Shown here in pieces: positions 57,801 to 64,000 of a DNA stretch of 64,000 bases. The first letter of the stretch is position 1, and every line of letters begins with the position of its first letter. The notes beneath the pieces were generated by a model. The model had not been told where the DNA came from, ran no database searches, and was given only the letters and a program-made list of their open reading frames with translations. The translations under genes and the position numbers were made by a program. The stretch covers positions 170,001 through 234,000 of the forward strand of contig JAJFZO010000152.1 of the NCBI GenBank assembly GCA_021397835.1, given 5' to 3'. This DNA is from Moringa oleifera (taxonomy: Eukaryota; Streptophyta; Magnoliopsida; Brassicales; Moringaceae).

Positions 57801-59965
57801 CCATAAAGATCTTTTAATATTACCTCATTATGCACTGCAATAATTAAAGAAAAAGAAAACAGAAAAATGAAAAACAAACTTAGATGACCATGATAAAGAA
57901 ATAAAAGCTTCACTTGAAGGTTGCAAAAACTTCATTAAGAAATTTTATTGGAAAGTGATGAATTTTTCTAGAAGACTGGCATAAATTATTGATGGAAAAC
58001 TTCATTACATAGAATAATTGACTCCTAATTACATGCGTATCATAAAAATTAAAAAAAAAAAAAAAGATCACTAAACATCAGTTCTTTGATATATTAGATA
58101 TTCTTGTACCAAAAAATATTATTACATCCAAAACATGCAACCTTATATATATAAAAACTTGGGTATATGTACACATACACATACAAATACATACGTACAT
58201 GTGTTGTGTCTGTGTGAAAATAATATATATGAACAGAAAACCAAGATTTTGCCCCTAAATGCCTGATATCAAACTTTGGTAACAGAAAAAATAAGTTCAA
58301 CTAGATTATATCATTTCATGTTGTTCATTACCAAAATCAAATGAATCAAATGTCAGAAAGAAGAGGATAAGATGAAAAGTAGACAACAAAAACGCCAAGT
58401 CACTATAGCGATACCTTCTGATGCAGTGCAGGGACTATGGCACGCCGCCTAACACGCCATATTTCTCCATCAGCAGGGATGAGTCCCTTCCCCATCACAA
58501 AATCTAGAATTTCCGCTAAGATACCCTATACAGCAAAAAGTTATAAAGAATTAAAATAAGGTAAGGCAAGCCCTACCAATCACCATTAAAAAATTTCATT
58601 TAATTACCTTGGAATAAGCCTTTGAATTGTCCCGCAATATATGTTTAGCTATGGAAGGATCAGAAACGATCAAGAAAGACTGCAGGCAAAATCAGCAAAT
58701 AATGAACAGAAAAGTCTTAACAGATTCCTCGTTGATGCTTGAGTACGTTGTATCATCAATAGTTGGATAAGAAATAACATACAGAAGAATAAAAAAACAA
58801 ACCTTTGGTCCAAAGGTCAACCGGAAAATCCCACCATATGTGAGGTAAAGCTCATACAAAGGAATGAAGAAAGCCTCACTGCGGATGGCTTTAATTGACC
58901 CTTTTGCCTCTGGAATCTCAAGATAATCTTCACGAATGTCACTCCATTTAAATAAAAGTTTAAGAATCTCACTAGGGATGCCCAGTTTTGATAAGCCATT
59001 CCTCAATGTCCATGAAAAACTTGTTTCCAAAACCAAAGCACAAATAAGGAATGAAAGAATAAAGTCAAAAATTAAACAAACACACATTGTCGACAAAGAA
59101 TTTCTGTCAAGAAAACTTATTCACTTCATGGAAACCAAAATTTACTAGTGAATCAAATCTTGATTAAATGAAATCTTACTCTTTGAACTTCAAAAGGCTA
59201 CTTACCCTGATGAATATCATCTGGAACAGCAGAACCAGGTTATTTTGTTTCATTTAAAAAGGTGAACAACTAAATTGCATACTTGTTCTTTATCATTCGA
59301 AAACCCTTATTTTATAATGTTTATTTTCCTGAAGAGCATGAACAAGTTACCTATTGTGTTCTGATCTGTCAACTAACACAAATGTATAATAATCTTCATT
59401 GCTTCCCACAATGCGGCATACCAGTAAAAACAATGTTTGTAAACGTTTAGGACAAATAAAAGTTGTGGGTCTCCTAGTTCATCATCTTTTAAGCATGCCC
59501 AGATTACTTAAATTGAAGGATGGCTAAATAGTTATTTTACATCATTAATGTCCGACTTTATACTATCACAACACAAAATTAAGCAGCATACCCAGATTGC
59601 CGCACTGTGAATTCTCCAGAAGCAATCCGAGCCGACAACTCGGCACGCCGTTTCTCTTCAAGCAGCTTCTCAACACTCTTGAGGCCATTAGTCACGGAGT
59701 CCGGTTCTCTCCCATCCGAAGATGAACAAGTGATGACAGGAAACTTACAAGTTCCTAAAACGTACCCACGAACAAATACCGAAAAGGGAGAATTCAAGAG
59801 AGAGAGAGAATTCTAAGCTCCTAAACAAACAAGCACTAGAACAAAATTAAGTAGGACAGAAAACAGTCACTGACCATAGGGTTTGGATCGCGATGCTGTG
59901 AATCTCCGTCCATTAATTTTAAGGTTGACAGAAGGTACTTGAAGAAGAGGGAATATGACAGCCAT
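48836..59965 (-). CDS. CYP97A: CYP97A-type carotene beta-ring hydroxylase (LUT5-like), 16 exons
   Basis: A cytochrome P450 of the plant CYP97A family, which hydroxylates the beta ring of alpha-carotene (and beta-carotene) in plastids. With CYP97C it makes lutein. Exons (minus strand): 59965-59875, 59754-59592, 59019-58803, 58679-58608, 58525-58415, 56678-56487, 56368-56207, 55533-55438, 55364-55263, 54950-54918, 54796-54716, 54624-54542, 53145-53014, 49621-49561, 49394-49329 and 49018-48836. They sum to 1845 nt and join in frame to 614 residues; Arabidopsis CYP97A3 has about 595. The start MAVIFPLLQ opens a basic, Ser-rich plastid transit peptide without acidic residues. Key motifs: AGHETS of the I-helix (384-389), ExxR (E440, R443), FNPERW (492-497) and haem motif [10 protein letters not shown] (516-525, Cys523). 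All introns are GT-AG except intron 11 (GC-AG). No damage is seen, so it is probably functional. Confidence 0.93.
51422..52561 (-). mobile_element. Possible solo LTR or repeat insertion in CYP97A intron 13
   Basis: About 1.1 kb inside the 3.4 kb intron is clearly richer in GC than its surroundings. It begins TGTTGG and ends CTAACA, as an LTR would. On the minus strand it holds an ATTAAATAGG TATA-like word near 51725. The 5 bp flanks (atata, atctt) do not match, so no target duplication supports the call. Confidence 0.35.
54625..54715 (-). other. GC-AG intron 11 of the CYP97A gene
   Basis: The donor on the minus strand reads GAG followed by GCAAGA, and the acceptor reads CTGCAG. The intron is 91 bp and phase 0. 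It separates Glu440 from the SLR that completes the ExxR motif, so correct splicing here is needed for a working enzyme. No GT donor nearby keeps the frame and the motif. Confidence 0.82.
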
Positions 59966-60093
59966 GAGACTGCCTCGGCAATCTTGCTTACAACTTCAAG
60001 AGAAAAATTATAATCGGCAGTGAAGTGAAGTAAGGAGCGAAGAGAGAAATGCAAGAGTGTGCTTCAGAGGCAGAGAATTATGATAATGAAAAG

Positions 60094-60101
60094 AACGTGG
60101 C
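60094..60101 (-). promoter_or_regulatory. G-box-like element upstream of CYP97A
   Basis: GCCACGTT on the minus strand, about 130 bp before the CYP97A start codon. ACGT-core elements bind bZIP and bHLH factors and are frequent in light-regulated plastid-enzyme genes. A single short match, so tentative. Confidence 0.3.
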
Positions 60102-63059
60102 GGTCTCAACCGTTAAATAAAACAGAGGTGGGAATCTCTGCATGCCAAAATGTAGATACCGCTCTTGGTCTCTAGGGTGAACATGAATGCATATGGAGAA
60201 AAACAAGTGCCTTCATAAATTTGAAGATACTTTTAAGAAAATATCCATATTATATTTAATTGTCGGCATTAACAAATGAGAACGAATATAGCTCGCTCGT
60301 CTCTACTTGTCCTCTGTCGTTTCTTAATAAGTTGCATTTCCCTTTTTCTCTGCTCAAATAATAAAAGTTACAAAAGTTTATTAGGGCAGAAATAAACTTT
60401 TGCGTTTTTGATTCTTAATTTTAATAGGAGGTTGCGTTTTGTTTATATATATATATATATATAATGGTGGACCTTAGCTTAAGAATTGTTTTGTCTTACA
60501 AAAAGTCACATGTCCTTTGAGAATTGTTTGCTTAATTTAGAGTTTCTATATGCGGACCTTAGCTTCATTATCTGTCAATTTTAGTTTAACTGCTACAATT
60601 TTTTTTCCCTTGATATTTTCCACACTAAATTTATACTTCATCTCTCTTTTTGGGTGATAAAAGGAGGATGTTTTAGCCATTTTTTTAAAAAAGATAATAA
60701 ACATATTTTATAATTTGATTATTTTTAGATAAAATATTTAAATAAAAATTTTATAAAATTTTAATATTTATTTAATATTATTAATCAAATTTTTATATTT
60801 AAAAAAATAATAAATAAAATCTTAATATTTTAAGTGATTTAAATTAGATCTTAATTAAAATTATTATAAAAATTAAAAGTATTTTCGTTATTGAAATGCT
60901 TCAAAAATAATTTAAATAAATTATTCACTCTATCTTAGATTTACCAGTTACATTTGAATAATTTTTTATATAAAAATTATTTTTTATAATTTTTTAAATT
61001 TTTGATAGTGTAAATTATAAAATATATATTTTTAATAGTCAAAAAAATTTTAAAACTTTTTGTGTTAGTAATTTTAATATTTTTTTTACATCTACAAAAA
61101 ATTTAAGTCGAAGGTTGCTCTATAAAATTTAAATTTTTTGACAATGTTCAATTTAGATTACAATGATAGACTAAAATTCGATTTGTCACTTTTTAAGCAT
61201 CAAGGTTTGATTGGTAACATAAAGTTTGATTGGTAACATTTATCCAAAACGTTTATATAATGACAAATATATTCACAACTATACTATTGTGATAGTTGTA
61301 TAAGCAAATGGGTATGTATTTGGTTGATAAGAAAGTTAGGGGATATTTTTATCACTTTTGTATAAAGGTTAATACATTTCATGTTAAAGTTGATACAAAT
61401 ATGTATTAAAGTTAATTTTTTCATATAAAAGTTAATATATTTCACGTTAACAACAACATATTTCATATTAAGTTTTTGTTGAAACTTCATGTAACTTTTT
61501 CTTCTTAAAAAAAATCATGGATATATTAAAAAATGTTACACGAACTATGTTAATCTTATCACGAAATTGTGTCAACCATAATATGAAATATATCAACTTT
61601 TATACGAAATTGATAAAAAACATCATTCAATTTTTTATAAATATATTATCTTTATATAAGCTTTTTTATTAAAAAAATATTAAAATGATTAAAAATAATC
61701 ATATTACAAAATATAAAAGAGGAATTATTTTTTTTAAGCTCATCTTGGCTATCACCTATTCATTTTAATAAAAAATAAAAATGATCTGACAAAATTATCT
61801 CTCACTTAGTGTTTTGATTTAGATGGTATTAAGTCATGGAACTTAATTTAAATCAAATTAAAATGTTAGTATTTACTTTCAAACATCAATGTTTAAGTTA
61901 ATATTTTAGATATTTTTCAAAACTTTTTATGATTTGCATCCTAAAATATGTTGATAAGGTTCAAGAAAAAAAAAAGTTTGGTATAATTTCAAATTTGATG
62001 TTGATATTAACTTCAATAACATCAGTAGCACCAAACTAATCTTCTTTAAAAAAAAAAATTTAAGAAACTACTTTACATTAAAATAAATAGATAAAAAGTA
62101 GTGTCAAAAAATTTTGAGTTTTTGAGAGAGCTCAAATTAACTTATTTAAACAATCAAAGTACCTCATTAATAAAGATAGATCACTTACATCAAAATATAC
62201 AATTTTTAGCATTCAGATGCACTATTGATCACATTTGTTATATGAGATAAGATTGAAATTAGATTAATTTTATCGAGATAGGACTAAAATTAGATAAATT
62301 TTATTTTCATATCATGTTTAGTGCAACAAAAGGAACGGAATAACTTTACCACATATTCACTTTTATTTCATTAAAATGGGATGGCTTATTTTGTTGAATT
62401 GATGGAATAAAATTAACCACAATGAGGTAAGATTAACTTTTAAATTTAGATAAATATAAATACATTTAAAAATCAATAAAAAGCTTAAATAAATTTATGC
62501 ATTGATAAATTATAATGCAATCCAAATTTGTAATAAGCATTATATTGTATTGCTTTCGAAACTAATTTTCAAGTTATTCCAAATTTTAAAAAATATATAT
62601 AATATTAATCTAATTATGTTAATGTTATTAATTAAATATTTATTATTAATTTATATTTATTATTGATACTTCTAATATTTAATTTTTAATATTTTTAAAT
62701 CAAAAGATTATAAAGTATAATAAAAATTTAAACAATTATCATGCTCATCAATTAGTTATAATGTAATATAAACTGACAACAAATATTATGTTTTTATTTT
62801 TTTTTAATATCAAAACAAGTAAATAAATATTAATTTTAACCAAATGCCTTGCCACACCAATTACGTGACAACATTAATATAATTTTTAATTTAGACTAAT
62901 CCAATTTAATTCCATCCAATAATCCAATTCTATTTTCCGAGGTTTAGTATAAAACAACTTGAATTCACTTAATTTTTTAATGTATTTTTGTAAGTACCAC
63001 TAAAATTTTAAACTACATCTTCAACTTTGCAATTGTATGAATTTTTTTAAAAAGGAAAA
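60102..63059. other. AT-rich intergenic region
   Basis: Very AT-rich DNA upstream of the CYP97A gene. It contains a (TA) microsatellite at 60443-60463 and many A and T tracts. No open frame with recognisable protein features and no RNA gene are seen. The first few hundred bases presumably hold the CYP97A promoter. Confidence 0.5.
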
Positions 63060-64000
63060 TGGGATACTGCATTTATTTAGAAAGATTATAATCATTTTGC
63101 CTCAGAATGTCAATAAATGTGGAAGGATGCTCTACCAAATTACATCTTCTGTTAATCCTATCTCATATTTAGCTAAGTTATTAGCAATTTCCTTGCCAAT
63201 TTTCCAACATGAATAAACTGGCATTGATCAAACACAGATATTTAGCACACTGTTTTTCCAATGATGTAATCAATTTTAGAGAAGTTAACATTCATTTGCA
63301 TTTTCTTTATGACAACTAATTAGTCTCCTCCAACAACCACATCTCGAAATCTCATATCAGCAGCAAAATGCATTGTAGCAACCACTACCTTTGCTTCTGG
63401 TAGAGAATGATCATATACTCCGATAATAAATGAAACTTTAGCATCTAAAACTGACCAGAATTATTCCTAATCATAATTCCAATACCACCTGATGAATAAA
63501 ATGAACCACAATAATTGATTTTCACCACGTTAGTCATTGGTGCACTCCATTGTCGTTATGGACTTACACAATTCATATTAGCTCTGCTTTGTGACTGTAA
63601 ATAAATCTTGTATGTACTACTTGATCATATGAAAATTCTGCTAGCAGTTCTAGCATCACCACCATGAACAACTTCTTTCCTCTCTTTCCAGATTATACAA
63701 CACAGTAGTGACCTCTCATGTTATCCCAGTGTATCAATGCACATATTTATCCATTCATCATATTCAGAAATACGAAGTTGTATTACATCTCAACCTGAGT
63801 TGAATGATGTCCACAATTCTTTTGCAAAGTCACATCCTCTAAAACTATGAATATCATGTTGGTGGCATCTAGAACATTCTTTAGTAACATCAATTCCTCT
63901 ATCAACAAGATGATTCATAAGTAAAAGAATATGTCATCTTAGTCTCCATAGGAAGATTTGAATCTTTTTTCGGGATTTAGGACCAAATTTCCTCAAAGTG
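63060..64000 (-). pseudogene. Decayed zf-RVT and RNase H (LINE-type) remnant
   Basis: The minus strand reads, across several frames, a zf-RVT-like stretch (CHQHDIHSF, CDFAKELW) followed by an RNase H-like domain of the RVT_3 type (VVKINYCGSF, GGIGIMIRNNSGQ, then SLPEAKVVVATMHFAADMRF and VVVGGD). This order is the C-terminal end of plant LINE reverse transcriptase proteins and their solo derivatives. The first catalytic Asp (usually in NFDGS) is replaced by Cys, and stops and frameshifts occur throughout. The element continues beyond the right edge. Confidence 0.72.

Noticed and set aside
59836..60054. MHFSLRSLL open frame as the start of the CYP97A protein
   Set aside because: It is in the wrong frame for splicing to exon 2. 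The ATG at 59965-59963 gives a plastid transit peptide and a phase that joins exon 2 exactly.

Overview
This is nuclear DNA of a flowering plant, probably a eudicot. The signs are decayed 45S ribosomal DNA, a plant-type Ty3/Gypsy chromovirus, a cluster of plastid-derived fragments, and an intact 16-exon gene for a plastid cytochrome P450 of the CYP97A (LUT5) type. The species cannot be named from what I can see.

Positions 1-41905 hold four tandem 45S rDNA units, A to D, all transcribed from the minus strand (18S, ITS1, 5.8S, ITS2, 25S runs from high to low coordinates). None looks functional. Conserved rRNA elements carry many C/T and G/A changes, there are internal deletions, and unit junctions are rearranged. 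Unit A runs off the left edge, and its 18S is cut and joined to a piece of chromovirus and a 0.45 kb spacer remnant. Unit B (3158-9660) is the most complete. Unit C (16771-28787) has its 18S split by a 6.5 kb chromovirus and then jumps from the 5'ETS straight into the 25S of unit D. Unit D (28788-34720) has a full-length 18S and the only candidate Pol I start site. Two arrays of GC-rich 155-185 bp spacer subrepeats, each about 6.9 kb, lie at 9661-16605 and 35081-41905. They produce long meaningless open frames on both strands.

The chromovirus (22094-28613, minus strand) has two LTRs of about 1 kb, gag, protease, RT, RNase H, integrase and a C-terminal chromodomain. Stops, frameshifts and lost catalytic residues show it is dead.

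From about 42.6 to 47.8 kb lies a shuffled set of plastid fragments (NUPT-like): ycf2 3' end, rpoC2, ycf2 5' part, ycf1, clpP exon 1, petN and two tandem copies of the ndhB 3' end. Their order and strands are not those of a plastid genome, and the genes are broken.

From 48836 to 59965 on the minus strand is the one gene in the window that looks intact. It encodes a CYP97A carotene beta-ring hydroxylase of 614 residues in 16 exons that join in frame. One of its introns is GC-AG and splits the ExxR motif. Beyond 60.1 kb the DNA is AT-rich intergenic sequence, ending in a decayed zf-RVT/RNase H (LINE-type) remnant on the minus strand at 63060-64000. I found no undescribed biological system. The unusual content is the architecture: a degenerate rDNA block next to a plastid-DNA mosaic and a carotenoid gene.
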